From the NCBI GenBank assembly GCA_022478985.1, contig JAKSZP010002714.1, positions 154,968 through 218,967 of the forward strand: 64,000 nt of DNA, written 5' to 3'. A model generated the notes under the pieces. The model was not told where the DNA came from and did no database searches. It saw nothing but the letters and a program-made list of their open reading frames with translations. Positions 1 to 11,883 of this stretch are shown piece after piece (position 1 is the first letter of the stretch; each line of letters begins with the position of its first letter). A program made the translations under genes and the position numbers. This DNA comes from Massospora cicadina (Eukaryota; Entomophthoromycota; Entomophthoromycetes; Entomophthorales; Entomophthoraceae).

Positions 1-1310
1 AGACACTCTCCTTACAGTATGAGGCCACCTTAGGGGTATAATCCTTCATTTCTCAGTTGGCCCATGCTTTCTCCTGGAGGTACTGCTGCAGCTTAACATT
101 CCCATCATATTCAGGCCATGCATTCCTTGGTTCAGCGCACTTAACTAAGGCAATAAGTGATTATAAGCAATTTGCATATTTGAAATGGCTCCCAGCGCAC
201 AAAATAAATAAATGATCACACGTTATGCTCAAAATATGACACTTGCACATGCAGCTAAGGACACATAAGTTTGCAAGTAAGCGCTCAGGTCCCCACCTAA
301 TGGAAGAAGACTTGGGAAATGGTGTGATGAATGGGGTCCCTCCACATCGCCACAAAACAGTTGGGCAAAAGGTCCCAGGTGAGACCCACAAACATGAGAG
401 TGCTGCTGTGGTTAGGTCCTTTGTTTGTTGGCTTGATGAGCAATTGAGGTATCCTTGGAAAAAGGGTAAGGACGATGCTTACACTAAGAAGAACTGTCTG
501 TCCACCAGAGAGAGCATACAGAGAGGCGACTGCTCTGTCAAAGTCCAAGGAATTGTCCATTTTCGCTCAGAATCCAGGGTTTTCCTCCAAAATTAGAATA
601 AATGATGTTAAAATTTAAAATTTTATTTATGATTTTTTTGGTTTTTTGCATATATTAGAAGATAATGTTGTCCTAAACACCTTCATATCATTGTATCTAT
701 ATTAAGAAATGGGGGAAATTGTTCTCATGGAGTCTGCGGGCGGCAGGTATATGCAGGCCTATTTTTGAGAATTTCAGCCCTCGATATTCACATTTAGGCC
801 CATTCTAGACCATTAGTTGAGTACCCCAGGCGTTACAGAAACTTTTCCACATTCAATTATATTCATTGAGGATGAATCAGAGCTTAGCATTTCCTTGTCA
901 ACTTTTGTAATTAAAATTTTCTAACTGTTTTCCAGCGACTTCTGATTTTCTTGGCCACTTCTCCTCTCAGCTCTCATTACTTCCAAATTTGGCGTAATTC
1001 AGTTTGGCAGCTCCTTCACTGGGATGTCATTTGGTATTGCTCTCAATATTCTTGGTTAGCAGTAGATTCAGCTTGGTAGCTTATGATTCGCTGAGCTGCC
1101 CATTGTTGTGGTTCTCAATGTTACCACTAATGGCATAATTTGGCTTGGCAGCCCTTGATTCACTGGGCTTTCCTTAGCCGTTGTCATCATTATTGCTCAT
1201 TTTAGTGGATTTCAGGTAGGCGGCCTTTGATTGGCCTTCCAACCATTTATGTTGGCTCTTTCTACCTCCTCTCCGAAGTTTTTTTTTATTTGTTGGCATT
1301 TGATTTGTCT
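1..1310. other. No gene recognised
   Basis: I see no recognisable protein domain, RNA gene or repeat boundary. Two reading frames overlap on opposite strands between 161 and 596, but neither shows a motif, a family resemblance or a repeat in the rest of the window. The stretch from 600 to 1310 is AT-rich. It may be old transposon sequence, because a chromovirus fragment follows it, but this cannot be shown here. Confidence 0.5.
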
Positions 1311-1399
1311 GAATGCCATTTCTGAGGGCCGTTGTTCTCAAGCCCTATGACTTTATTATCCATATAAATATTATTACAAGCCCCAATCCACGCCTTAGG

Positions 1400-1690
1400 G
1401 TGATTGGGGCTATGTGGCAGTCATGCAGCGCCTTGACCCTCACAAATGGCGCCTTCCGTTTAAAATTGCTATCCCACTGGAAACAAAACCCAGTCTTCCA
1501 TGTGTCTCAGTTGTCCCCTTTCAAGGGGGCTAGTTCATCAGATCCAGAGCCCATTGTGATTGAGGGTTCAAAGGAGTCTAAAGTGGAAGGCTCCAGCTTC
1601 CCGCAAATCCTGGCAATCAGTACAATATCTAGTCACGTGGAAGGGCTATCTGGACTCTGAAAATAGCTATGTCAGTGCAAAGGACTGTGG
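1400..1690 (+). pseudogene. Ty3/gypsy chromovirus fragment: integrase C-terminus and chromodomain
   Basis: One frame (about 1430-1600) reads like the end of a gypsy integrase, with FRLKLLSHWKQNPVFHVSQL followed by PFKG, the usual link between the integrase C-terminal module and a chromodomain. After a frame change, about 1630-1680 gives QYLVTWKGYLDSENSYV, the core strand and conserved WKGY of a chromodomain with its ...ENS(W/Y) helix start. Known role: integrase chromodomains of chromoviruses help target insertion to heterochromatin. The remainder of the element is not recognisable. At least one frameshift breaks it, so it is a relic. The other gypsy elements here show no such chromodomain, so this is a separate lineage. 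Confidence 0.72.
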
Positions 1691-2937
1691 TAATTGCTTG
1701 GAGCTTGTTGCTCTTTCTATGCTACCCACCCTGATGCCCCCTGCCCTCCACCAAAAATCGCTATGCTGATGGTGATAAAGATGGCCAAGGCCCATAAAAA
1801 TGTGGCTCTTGCTACATTCCCTGGTGGTGAAGCTTCCCTTTTGGGAAAAAGGAAGGATAATGTAAGTATTGGGAGCGCCCCCTCCACATGGACTAGGTGG
1901 AGTTCCCATTCTTATCAATAAAGAAAATGAGAAGGCCAGCTGCCCCTCTCATTCTCCAAGGGTGACTTCGCCCATGTGGCGGCTATGTGATGGATAGCAG
2001 CTTACCCCTGAAGGATCCTTCTACCAATCCCAGTATTAACTTTGGATGAAATAATAAAACAAATTAAGTGCATTTGTTCCGAGCTATTGAAGAGTTGGCA
2101 TCCTCTTGGGATGAAGGGTCAAATAAAGTCAAAGGGCAATGAGCCTTTGCATCTAGGCCTGAGAGCACCAAACTCTTAGCAACAAAGCCCAGTAGGAGCA
2201 TATTTTTGGCAGACAAAGCGTCTAGTGTCAAATCTTGGGCAAAGCTCATGATGCATTAGGCCATTGGAAAATGTTGCTGGCAATTTAAGCCCCTCCCTGG
2301 AAACTTAAAATATTCATCCAATATTTCTCGCTTTGTTAAATATATATGTAGTGACCAGGTGTGGATGGGTTGGGCGCTAAACCCATTCCCAACCTCTTGG
2401 GACCGCCCCTAAGTGTGGTGGCCTTTAGAGGTTCCTGCTTCCATTCAGGCGAGACGCCGTTTCTCCAGCTGTTGGACTGCAGAAAATCCACAGTTAAGGC
2501 ATCCATGGATGAACCAACGGCAAATCAGCCTGCAACAATAATTTTGTTTCAGTCAAAATAATATATTTTTCTCCCCCCTTGTCTGAAGTTCGCCAGGTTA
2601 GTCAAATCTCAAGGGCCCTGATCTCACGTTTTCCTAAGCTAACTTCCAAATTGATAATCCAATTAAGCAGTTATAACTCACTGAGAAAATTGACAGTTGA
2701 TTCTCTTATTTTAGTTTCATTATTAATCTTTCTGCACATGATTTTTTTTATTTAAGTTTAATATTTTTCTTGCTAAAACCCATTACATCTACACTGTGAC
2801 CCAAAGGCCTTGTATTAACTGTGTTATCCTAGTCATTTTGTTAACTTTGGTTCACTACAGGGTCAATTGGTTATCATAAAGGCTCTTATGAAATTTCTTC
2901 AATCTCAAAACTCTCTACACCTGGGCCCATTAGCTCT
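1691..2937. other. No gene recognised
   Basis: Short frames occur at 1667-1921, 2064-2249 and 2361-2561 but none shows a domain. The interval could contain the end of the chromovirus relic and its LTR. I could not find a matching second LTR copy or a polypurine tract, so nothing is assigned. Confidence 0.45.
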
Positions 2938-2942
2938 GGGGC

Positions 2943-3696
2943 TGTTAGAATCCAGGGGATAGGGACGTTTGCTGGTGCTAATTGGCCTAGGATTTTAACA
3001 ATTATTAGCAGGAGAAGGTACACTCTTTACTGCTGATTATTATATTTTGATGGGGGTTATTCGACCACTTTTAACAAAAACATGGGAAAATTTGATAATA
3101 TTAAAAGTTGGGTTTTTTCAGATTTTTATTAAGTGACGCGATAATAAATACAATTGAACCCTCTCAATATCCATCTGCTTTTTATTTATATCATAATGAG
3201 GCTCAAAGTGATTCATACAAAAGAATTCATGATAAGCTAAGCACTTCCAAATTATGTAATATGGGCTGTTGACCTATCAGATCATTTGAGACTCACCTCG
3301 CTTCAATGTGAGGGCATATGGTGAATTGAAAGCTGGGAAGATGATCCGTGAAGCAGGGAGTTTATATATTTAGAACAATAAGAAGGTGGGAAAATATTTT
3401 CCCTGATGGGACCCCTCTAGGGCTATAAAAGGGGATGATCTCCGTGATGGAGTTTGACATAATTTAAATAAAGGCTTTGAAGGGTCCTCATAATGTCTCA
3501 CCTGATTCTGCTACTGATTTGGCGTAACCCTTCTACTAACCATAGGCCTATTTAGCCGAGGAGTGGGTATAATTGCATTACTCTGGGAGTCCAGATTCCA
3601 CCAAGAATTGGATAGGCCTTTCATATTAGGAAAATCGGAGCTATTCTCCTCCAAACTATTTTTACTTACTAGTTGAACAACGGTTTTTCCAACATT
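2943..3696 (-). repeat. E1 3' LTR
   Basis: A direct repeat of 18249-18998, about 754 bp. On the minus strand it begins TGTTGGAAAAACCG and ends GGATTCTAACA. The other copy begins TGTCAGACAAACAG and ends GGATTCCAACA. It lies next to the polypurine tract, which fixes its role as the 3' LTR. The target duplication GGGGC precedes it at 2938-2942. Confidence 0.92.
3424..3431 (+). promoter_or_regulatory. TATA-like box, antisense to E1, in 3' LTR
   Basis: The sequence TATAAAAG within GGCTATAAAAGGGG lies on the plus strand, opposite to E1 transcription. It is kept in the 5' LTR at 18728-18735. An AATAAA-like motif follows about 40 bp downstream in both copies. It could drive antisense or outward transcription. 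The motif alone does not prove activity. Confidence 0.35.
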
Positions 3697-3707
3697 ACCC
3701 CCTTCAA
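3697..3707 (-). other. E1 polypurine tract
   Basis: On the minus strand the sequence GAAGGGGGTAA directly precedes the 3' LTR start. This is the normal plus-strand primer for LTR retrotransposons and helps fix the LTR boundary. The related family at 27.7, 37.2 and 40.18 kb has similar tracts. Confidence 0.85.
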
Positions 3708-4900
3708 TAACGATGAGGGGAGAACAGGGGTGGAGAAACGGCCATGAACTTTGTTGACAACAACTCCAGAAGCGATTGACATAATGAAATATTTGTCACC
3801 ACTTTTGTATGTGATGACAAATGGTCCTTCCCAGTTGGACCCTAGCCTCTCACTTCTGGGAGTAATGCAGTTATGATAATATAAGACCTGGTCAGAGATA
3901 TGAAAAGAGGGTAGAGGTGGTCTGAGTTCATTAGCTGCTTGACCCTCTTTGGTAAAATTTTTTGCTAAGTTAGTCATAGCTTAAGATTGTAGTTTGATGA
4001 TATGTTGGGCTACTTCCTCATAGCCTTGTCTGGGTCATCAGTCTTGTCTGAAAGGACATCTTTTTCCAAAAGGGCAGGCATGCCAGGTTCTCAGCCATAC
4101 AAAACACATAATGGTGATATTTTAGGATCCAATAGTAACTAATGTGATAGGCCATTAGAGCACTGGGCAAAAACTGATCCCAGTGAATAGGGTCGGAAAT
4201 GGCCATTTTCTGTAATATGGATACTTAAGTTTCATTTGTCTGTTCTACAGTACCGTTGGTAGAAGAGTTGTAAGGGGCGGAGAAGAGTTGCTGGTGCACA
4301 TAGAGGTAGCCAGGATTCTGACCACTCAGTAGGTAAAATTCTTACCATTGTCGCAGAGTATAACCTGAGGGCAACCATGGTGGGTGAAGATTGACTGGTG
4401 GAGTAAAGTGGCGGTAGCTTTGGTATTTTGAGCAGGGAGAGCTACTGCTTCAATCCATATTGTGAAGTGGTCATACCTACCAGAATGTAGCGATTCACAT
4501 TGGTAGTCTGGGGTAGAGGTCCTACCACATCTTAACTGACCGTGTGAAAAGGTTGCTGAGGAGTAGTGGGTTGGTATTGGTATTTGGTCTTGAAGTGGGA
4601 TTGCTTTTTACAGGTTAAGCAGGCATCTAAGACCTGAATAGTAAATTCCATGTTGCCCTCCAAATAGTACCATCCCTTGATCCATTCATAGTTCTTCCTC
4701 ACTCCACCATGCCAAGGGTAGAGTAAGCGTCCAAGATTAACAATACCCATTTTGAAGTTAGCAGATAGGCAAAAATTCACACCTACCTTCTTATATAACT
4801 TTACGCTCTCCAACTTAGTGTTAAGGGAGTGTTGTGCTAACATTTTCTGAACGGGGTCATCCTCATCGTCCCAGGCCTTGGGGGTCATAAGGAGATCATC
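3708..4900 (-). pseudogene. E1 integrase (decayed)
   Basis: The N-terminal zinc-binding region is at about 4532-4888 (HGGVRKNYEWIKG and later CLTCKK). The end of the catalytic core is at 4018-4206 (LPSALMAYHISYYW). The C-terminal GPF/Y module is at 3707-3977 (DQVLYYHN, then WEGPFVITYKSGDKY). The integrase would insert the cDNA into the genome. The catalytic D-D-E core lies around 4210-4530, where stops and frameshifts break it. The last codons run up to the polypurine tract, as is common for gypsy pol. The gene is non-functional. Confidence 0.88.
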
Positions 4901-4981
4901 TTATCTCTACGCTTCACTGCTGTCCAGATGAAGTACAGGCAGCTGAGTCAAACCATCCACATTCATGTAACGCGTCCTATT

Positions 4982-5360
4982 TCAGTGCTCAATATTAATA
5001 TCATATTGTTGACGTTTGAGGGCCCAACGGGCCAACCGTCTTGTGGGATACTTCATGTTTTGTAGCCACTTTAAGGAGGCTTGGTCAGTAACCAAAGTGA
5101 AGGAAGTGCTGTATAGGAAAAGGCGATAATGTTTAACAGCTAATAATACATTCTGGTACTTTTTCTGTAACATTGTAGTTACGTTCAGCTTTTGACAACA
5201 TTTTGCTGAAGTAGAAGACCAGATGATATACGCCATTAATGTCCAATTTGGCCAGGATGGCTCCAATGGCATAGTCTGAGGCATCGGTGAATAATATGAA
5301 GGGTTTCCCATAGTTGGGGTGGCGTAGGATAGGGCGTTGCTGAAGCAATCTCTTTAGCGT
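4982..5360 (-). pseudogene. E1 RNase H domain
   Basis: Two overlapping frames carry gypsy RNase H signatures: FILFTDASDYAIGAILAKLD (first catalytic Asp in TDAS), SKAERNYNVTEK, then FTLVTDQASLKWL (second Asp) and the RRLARWAL block. The order is as expected downstream of RT. A frameshift near 5150 separates the two halves. The domain would degrade RNA in the RNA/DNA hybrid during reverse transcription. Confidence 0.88.
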
Positions 5361-6500
5361 TTAAAATGTAGCTGCTTGTTCTGTACCCCAATAAAAGGGG
5401 TGCTTTTAGCCAATAGTCAAATGAGAGGCTAACAGAGCTGAGTGAACTTTAGGATAACAGATGGTAATACCCCATCATAACCAGAAGTACCTGAATTTCC
5501 TGGAGGTCTTTAGGGCAGGCGTTTTAAAAATAGCTTTGACCTTATCTTGTAATGGAAGGATCCCTTCCTGGGAAATAGCATGTCCGAGGTATCTAGCTTC
5601 TTTTGAAAGAAGGTGCATTATGACAGTTTTAACTTGATGTTAGAAGCCCGCAAGCATTGGAAGTCTTCCTTTAAATGAGTGAGATAATTGGTTTGTGTTG
5701 CAGAAAAAATGGTGATGTCATCAAGATAAATGATCACACAGCTTATCTTGAGACCCACAGAATGTGGTCCATTTCTCGTTGAAGGATGGCAGCGCATTGA
5801 ACAGCCCTTGGAGTAGGCGAGTAGGCTGAAATAAACCTTCATGTAAATGAGAGAACATTTCTCCTGATCTTGGCGAGAAAGATCCATTTGCTAATATCCG
5901 CTGGCCAAATCAATGGCTGAGAAGAATTTCGAGCTGGAGAGTTGTGCAAGTGCATCATCTATTCAGGAAATAGGATAGCTGTCTTTTATAGTGAGGTTAT
6001 TCAGTTTACAGTAGTCATTCGCTACCCAATGACCTCCATTCTTCTTTTGATCAGCAATAGAGGAGACGTCCAAGGGCTTTAGTACTGTACCAATAACCCA
6101 GAGTTTAATAACTGCTTAAGTTCAAACCACATATGCTGCTCTTCAACCTTGTACTTATGGTAAGGTTTAGTTAATTAGGTTAACCATCACCAACATCAAT
6201 GGTGTGGCTCTATCCCTTCATGTTTCCGTAATCTGTGTCAGTCTGGGAGAAGATATTGCTTTAGGTTTCCAATAAAAAATAAACTTTTTCAAGCATAACT
6301 GGGGATATGTCATCTGAAATTTGGACGTTAGGCAAAGTACACATCAACTCGTCAGTGGGTAAACCCATATTTAACATCAACTCAATAAAGTGAATCCTGA
6401 CAATCTCTTGGCTTGTAATAGAAGACCTTTCCCTATCTCTTGATATTTTTTGACAATAATGGGATTATTAGATAGGTTCACCAATAAGATATTAATGAGT
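5361..6500 (-). pseudogene. E1 reverse transcriptase (decayed)
   Basis: The palm active site YLDDITIFS is clear; the YLDD codons are at 5717-5728 on the minus strand. Upstream, around 5870-5890, MDLSRQDQEKCSL matches the segment after the first catalytic Asp in gypsy RT. The N-terminal fingers, about 5900-6500, are only partly readable because of stops and frame changes. Its place between protease and RNase H supports the call. Confidence 0.85.
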
Positions 6501-6873
6501 CGTTGATAGGCGGGGTCTAGTATACTTGCAACACCTAAGTTCTAAAGAGCATACTCCATCAGTGCTTGTTATGTGTAGCAGACAGGCTCAGGGGATCTGT
6601 AGTGTAATGTAGGTAGTGACCACCCGCTGTTCACCAGCCTTGATGACTGTCTCCTCTGAATCATAAAAGGGTTATGCCCTCTAAAGCATCTACCAAATTA
6701 GGAAACTTTTTTGTGTTGCGTCCAGAGGTTGTTTAAAATAAAGGTAAAGCAGAGGAAGGGTACTCAACTAAGCACGAGTATTATTTTTTGAGTTCTCCAT
6801 TGTTAAAGATTAGAGGGACTTCATAACCGAGTAGGGAGAGGTAACCCTGTTTCATGTTGATTATACCATCATA

Positions 6874-7120
6874 CTAAATCATAAACTGCGTGCTAATAAG
6901 CATGTTGTAAGTGTTTTTGTCCAGGGACACAGCTGGAACTGACAAGATGAGTTTTTTATACCGAATAGGCAAAGAGGTGTAAGCTCCAAGAGCATGGGTG
7001 TTGTTGGGACCTGCTGTTCCAAACTCATGCTTATACTCAAGATCAAGAGCCAGCTCAATCTTCTTGATCAGCTTGGAAGAAAGAACGTTCATGAGATCCC
7101 GTGTCCAAGATAGCCCTAAC
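6874..7120 (-). pseudogene. E1 aspartic protease (retropepsin-like)
   Basis: The active site ILDTGS is read just upstream of 7092. A one-base shift then leads into the frame LSSKLIKKIELALDLEYKHE. The downstream GTAGPNNTHALGAYTSLPI is shared with the proteases of E2 (GTAGLNTT) and E3 (GTAGPNNTRALGAYSSLPI), so this is a family-specific feature. The protease would process Gag-Pol. The frameshift just after the catalytic motif makes this copy inactive. Confidence 0.85.
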
Positions 7121-7435
7121 CCAGGCTTTTTGAGTAATTACCTCTACCTTAGTTATGGTCTTGCCAATGTTAGGTGGAGATCTAATACTTCCTTAAGAAG
7201 AAGAGTAGAGGCAATCTTTCTAGCTGTCTAAAGATATCTTATTTATAATGGACTATATGGTGTGAACATGATGAGTTGGTCAGATCAGCAAGCAAGAACC
7301 TGATCAGCATCACAAGAGGTAACAATAACCTCTGGGCACCAAAGCACTTGATTAAAGTAAGTTTCTTGAGGGATCAGGCATTATCTACTCCTTCAGGGTT
7401 CAGCCAATCCAGTATACCTACTTCAGCTGGGGATC

Positions 7436-8366
7436 CTAGGGATAATAACCTACGTCCTCATAACCTCCTTCAAAAATGTCGTCAGAAGGGTTGTCCACAC
7501 ACATTGGGTGGACGCTAGAAGGGCGGTTGGAGGTGGAGTCCATAACCTTGGCAGCTGTGGGTCCATCCGCAAATATAATCATTGGGGGAGCAGGCCACTT
7601 AGCTTGAGCAGCCTTGTACTTGAGCCCATGGTTGTTTGGAGCAACTGTCACCAAAGGAGAGGTTTGGGCTTAGAAGCAGCCTTTTGGGTCACTGGGATAG
7701 ACTTCTCCGTGGAGGACTTGGGGCGGAGAAGAGGCTCAATAGATGGCAAATGATGAACTTTGACAACGGTCAGTGGCCAAGAGCGCGGCCCAACTGATGG
7801 TAGCGCGCTCTGACTCACTGGATTAGTACCTCCGGCTTGCAGGGCGGAGGGAAATCAGGTTTGAGCCTCACTGCGAGTGATTGTCTTGGGGTAGTAACCA
7901 ACACAGGTGGGACCATAGAGATCGTACTGGACTCCTTTTGTGGGACTATGGTTAAGAAGTACTCAATGGTGAAGACTTGTAGATTTGACAGAACTCCTGA
8001 AGTAGCCTCCTTGTTATAGGTATCTGCAACCTCTATCAGAGCTTCCTTGATATCATAGATAGTCCAGAGGTGGTGTTTTACAGAGATAAGATGACGAACT
8101 ATTAGAGGGTGAGAAACTAAGCCAGTCAGAATGGCAGCCAGAGCATCATCAAGAAGTAACATTTTTGCAAGCAAAAGAGGGTGAGCTGCATTGTAAAACC
8201 AATCAACAAAGGTGGCAATTGATCCCCCTCACGTAGACTTAGGCACACAAACGCCTGCTTTTCCTACGCAAGCTTTGCGTGGATCCAAATTACTCAATAA
8301 GGGCGTTTTTACTTCTGCCCAAGCCTCAAGATTGGCCATATAAGGTACCATCATCTCTTAGGCAGG
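7436..8366 (-). pseudogene. E1 gag, C-terminal part
   Basis: The block at 7815-8174 (MLLLDDALAAILTGL, later YDIKEALIEVAD) matches the same region of the E3 gag (MLTLDDAVATVFAG, QDIKEALINVAD), the end of the capsid-like domain. No intact CCHC zinc knuckle is visible, although E3 has one at the equivalent place. Nearer the protease, 7436-7654 is the variable linker. E2 was inserted at 8367-8371, so the gag is split. The other part is at 17932-18228. Confidence 0.78.
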
Positions 8367-8371
8367 GGAGG
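8367..8371. repeat. Target site duplication of E2 (left)
   Basis: GGAGG just before the E2 5' LTR, repeated at 17927-17931 after the 3' LTR. A 5-bp duplication is normal for gypsy integrases. It shows that E2 inserted as a unit into the E1 gag. Confidence 0.88.
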
Positions 8372-9533
8372 TGCTGGGCTTTTTGCCCATATTCCCAGCC
8401 TGCTAGATTACCTGGTGTCACTAGGGGAAAATTCCCTAAGACGAAGTTTCTCAGAAATTAGTTGGCCTGAGTTTTGGAGGAACTACATTTGGGGGATTTT
8501 GGAATATTCACCTGGTCATATCCATTGGGGATTGATCTGGATGAATACCTAAGATCTCATCGGGTGGAGTGGCCATTGAAATAGGGGCATCTGATAGTGA
8601 TTAACTATCAGGTGTACCGATTTGGAATTTGTCAGGTTTTATCACCAACTTATTGGGAATGAATAGTGAGTTGCAAGGCGAGTGATGCTGCCTGAAAAAA
8701 GTGAATTGATTGGTTGGTGAAGTGACCTGCTATAATGGGTAAAAAGTCCCATTACCTAAGCAGGTCACTAGCCAATTTTAGTTGGTTCACTTGGATCGAG
8801 AGGAAAATGTCAGGGACACATTTTCTGACTCTTTCCATTTGAGGTCTCAAGGATGTCCAATGACAGAATCCTAGCCAGGATGGGGAAGACCATTGCTGCC
8901 AAGATGAGGAAGGGTGATTCAATGGCAATGGCTGCTGTTTCATCGAAGAGGTTTCAACTGACGGTTAGACGACTGAATCCCCTACTATATAATTCCCTAG
9001 GATTCACTATAATAAAGAACACATTGTAACCATCATTTAGTAAAACATTATTATTAGTATTATTAGCATTATTAGTTATATTATCGATTTGGTATATAGT
9101 TAGACTATCAGCTTCCATTGTGACGTTCCATCTAAAGGATATTATTGCAGAAGGCAATAATTGGAAGACTCTCAGAGATAAGAGTAGAGATCTGAGCGGA
9201 GATCTAAAGATGAAGGGAACCACAATCAGGGATAGCTGCCAACTGTGTGTTGACCAAAAGAGACTGTCACCAGGGTATCTGGACAAAAATTGGGTGGACA
9301 GGAATATAGGGGTATAAATCCCTATGAGTACGACTTATCAAGTATTTAATTGGAAGTACTGGCCGAAGCGTTGGGCCTAATAATAGTTCAAACTCAACTA
9401 TGGACAAATAGTCTCCATACTATTATTGGATAATACATTCTATACAACGTGAAGTGCACAAGGAATTTGAACCTGTGCAGTAAAAAGGTTACTAGGTTGA
9501 CAACTGATAATCAACCAAGAGTAAATTTTTATA
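8372..9533 (+). repeat. E2 5' LTR
   Basis: Begins TGCTGGGCTTTTTGCCC and ends ...TAAATTTTTATA just before the primer-binding site. It matches 16793-17926. By eye the first 75 bases differ at three positions, two of them transitions. It has a 27-bp segment near 8850-8876 that the 3' LTR has lost between two short AGGATG repeats. It also carries a low-complexity run of TTATTATTAG type near 9045-9085. Confidence 0.92.
9313..9318 (+). promoter_or_regulatory. Putative E2 TATA box
   Basis: TATAAA in GGGGTATAAATCCC, about 215 bp before the LTR end and on the sense strand. It is conserved at 17706-17711 in the 3' LTR. This position suits the U3/R promoter of an LTR. Not tested. Confidence 0.45.
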
Positions 9534-9536
9534 AGT

Positions 9537-9554
9537 TGGTGCTCACTACAGGGG
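9537..9554 (+). other. E2 primer-binding site
   Basis: TGGTGCTCACTACAGGGG lies three bases after the LTR. It would pair with the 3' end of a tRNA ending CCCCTGTAGTGAGCACCA. The same 18-mer, or a one-base variant, follows the 5' LTRs of E1, E3, E4 and E6, so the families appear to share one primer tRNA. Which tRNA it is cannot be told from this window. Confidence 0.85.
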
Positions 9555-9603
9555 TAGTTGAGTAAAGAATCTATAAATACGTTGTATAAATAAGAAATGC
9601 GCA

Positions 9604-10800
9604 TGTTGTGGAATGAGATTATCACTGTGAATCAGAATGCCTTAAACTCAGTGGTTATTGGGAGTTTGCGGCCTTGGAAGAGTGAGTCACCAAGGTGGAG
9701 GAAGGAGTAAAAAACTTAGCTAACTTTAGGAACGAGTTACTCAGCAAAGTAAACTCGTTAAAAGAAGAAAGAAGGAGATCTCATTCGAGAGGTCCTATTC
9801 CTGAAATGGAGCGAGAAGAAGAACGCGTTCATTTAATAAAGTTTGGTGCAAATATCGAGAAATTGATGAAAGAAGTAGAGGACTTGAAAGCCCACAGATG
9901 TGCATGTGAGCCCAATATGGCCAGCAATGCCAAAGAGAGAAGTCATCACATGATACTTGGTAAGTTGAATACCCCAAGAAATATGCTGCCTGCCTATAAT
10001 GCCATTTCAGAGATGATTCCTGAAGTCACTCCACAAGTTAGCCGAGTAGCCAAACCAAAAGAATCGGCCTGAAATGACTCAGAGGAATTTAGAGCAACAC
10101 CAAAATTGCCCACATTCCATTGGTATAACGCCCCAGCGTTTTTCTGACTGTTCAACATGACTATGAACAGATATGGGGATCATCAAATGGCGTTGACAGT
10201 CATGAACTGCTTGGACACTGACTGCCAGAACCTAGTGTTACCCCACTTAGAGGGGGACAGCTGGTCATATGCCAAGGCTAAGGCGGCTATAATGAAGGAT
10301 TTTGGGAGTCCAACCCACATGTCAAAATGCAAGCAAGAATTTATGGGAATTCAATTCCATAACTATATGTTCTCTTGCTAGCTTCATGGATCAATTTTAC
10401 CAGGAGTCTCAGATCCTGGCTGGAGCTAAAGTGTTAGACAACTTTGATGCTAGAATTGCTTTGCAAGTGACCCTTTGGCCCTATTGCGATTTGCATTGAA
10501 TGATGTCTTCTGTATTTGAGATGGAGATAACTACCTCGCAATTGGTAGACAACTTGAAGATTTTGGGAGTGATGTTCGATGCCCTGAATAGAAGCTTCAA
10601 ATCCAATCCAGTCCAAAATCTGAATCTCATGAAGGGAAGTGAAGAGCAAAAGAGGCTACCAACTGAACTGTGCCAGGAAATAAGCCCAAGGAATTCAGAC
10701 GGTTAAACAAGAAAGAGAAGGTCTGCTTCCAATGTGGCGGGAAAGGACATTTCGCCGCACATTGCAAAAAGCTGAAGGATCAAATTAACGTGGTCTAGGC
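9604..10800 (+). pseudogene. E2 gag with CCHC zinc knuckle
   Basis: An ATG at 9604 opens a short frame. After a frameshift the frame from 9695 gives a charged, coiled-coil-like N-terminus (KVNSLKEERRRS...). Capsid-like segments follow at 10157-10560 in shifting frames. The nucleocapsid motif CFQCGGKGHFAAHC, CX2CX4HX4C, is intact at 10724-10765. Gag would package RNA and build the particle. At least three frameshifts break it. There is no clear separate start for pol, so Gag and Pol were probably expressed together. Confidence 0.82.
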
Positions 10801-10866
10801 CAAGGAGACAGCAGTAGCCAAAGATTCAGGAAAAGGGCCCGCTTCCTAGACAAGGAACAGTCTAGA

Positions 10867-11640
10867 GTGTCAGAGAAACCTGTTCCTCCTGATATCATGA
10901 ATGAAGAAATAGACATTAGTGATCTGTTTGTAGACAACAAGCAGGATCAGCTATACCAAGTGGTCAACATGGATGTAAATGCCGTGACCAGAGCAGGGGC
11001 AAAGAAGATCGACCCTGAGACAATTCAGGAAGTTGTTCAGCTGTATGCCCAACAACTGGCGGAGAATATTCGGACCACCAAGAATTCTAATGAATTATCA
11101 GATATTCATTTAGATGAGGCCAATCCGTTGATCCCCCTCAGTGCAATGGAGGAATTATGTCCTGAATTATCGGTGCAGATTATTCATACCCTAGATTCAT
11201 CTAATGACGCCACTATTCACTCAGTAAATACTATATTACAATACTCCAAGTGTACATATATAGATATTCAGGTGAATCAAGTGAGGGTGAGGGTGATTGT
11301 TGACAGCGGAGCGCCCATTAATATTGTGTCACCCAAGCTGGTGAAGTGGATGAAGATCTCCCTGGACTTGGAACACAAGAAAGAATATGGAACAGCTGGG
11401 CTGAACACCACCGTTTCCTGTGGAGCGTATAGTGCGCTGCCAATATGATTCAGGTCATTGGTAAATCCGCGCCAGCAATAGTTTTGGTGAACCAAAACTA
11501 TGATATCCTGATCAGAATGGAGTTTCTGCGGAAGTACGGAGTTAAATGTTACTTTGAGGATAATATGTTGACCATCCTGGGTCAGACATTACCATTTGTA
11601 TACTAGAAGGACGGTGAAGTTCCATTGAATCAGAGAAACA
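10867..11640 (+). pseudogene. E2 aspartic protease
   Basis: The frame from 10867 to 11448 ends in a retropepsin: VIVDSGAPINIVSPKLVKW with the catalytic Asp codon at 11302. DSGA replaces the DTGS of E1 and E3, and both forms are functional in known retropepsins. The GTAGLNTTVSCGAYSALPI block follows. A one-base shift near 11446 leads to the second half (SAPAIVLVNQNYDILIRMEF), where the hydrophobic flap-to-Gly strand lies. About 145 residues precede the domain as a Gag-Pol linker. Confidence 0.85.
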
Positions 11641-11883
11641 ACTTTATTAATCTGATATACAAAAATGATGGCATTGTACCAATTCAATACCAATTAGCTG
11701 GTAAGAAGTGACAAGAGATGCCAGTGGAAATCCTAAAAAACTGGAAAACCCCATTAAGGATCAAGAAGAAAAGACCATACCAGCCAGATCGCAGATGATA
11801 ATTGACACAGGGTTGACTTTAGAGATTCATGAGCTGTTGTATGGAGAAGTCAGAAGCCCCTGGAAGAAGTCTAGAGTGGAGCC

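Noticed and set aside
161..596. Three overlapping ORFs on both strands
   Set aside because: No domain, mutually overlapping, and no support from a repeat or neighbour.
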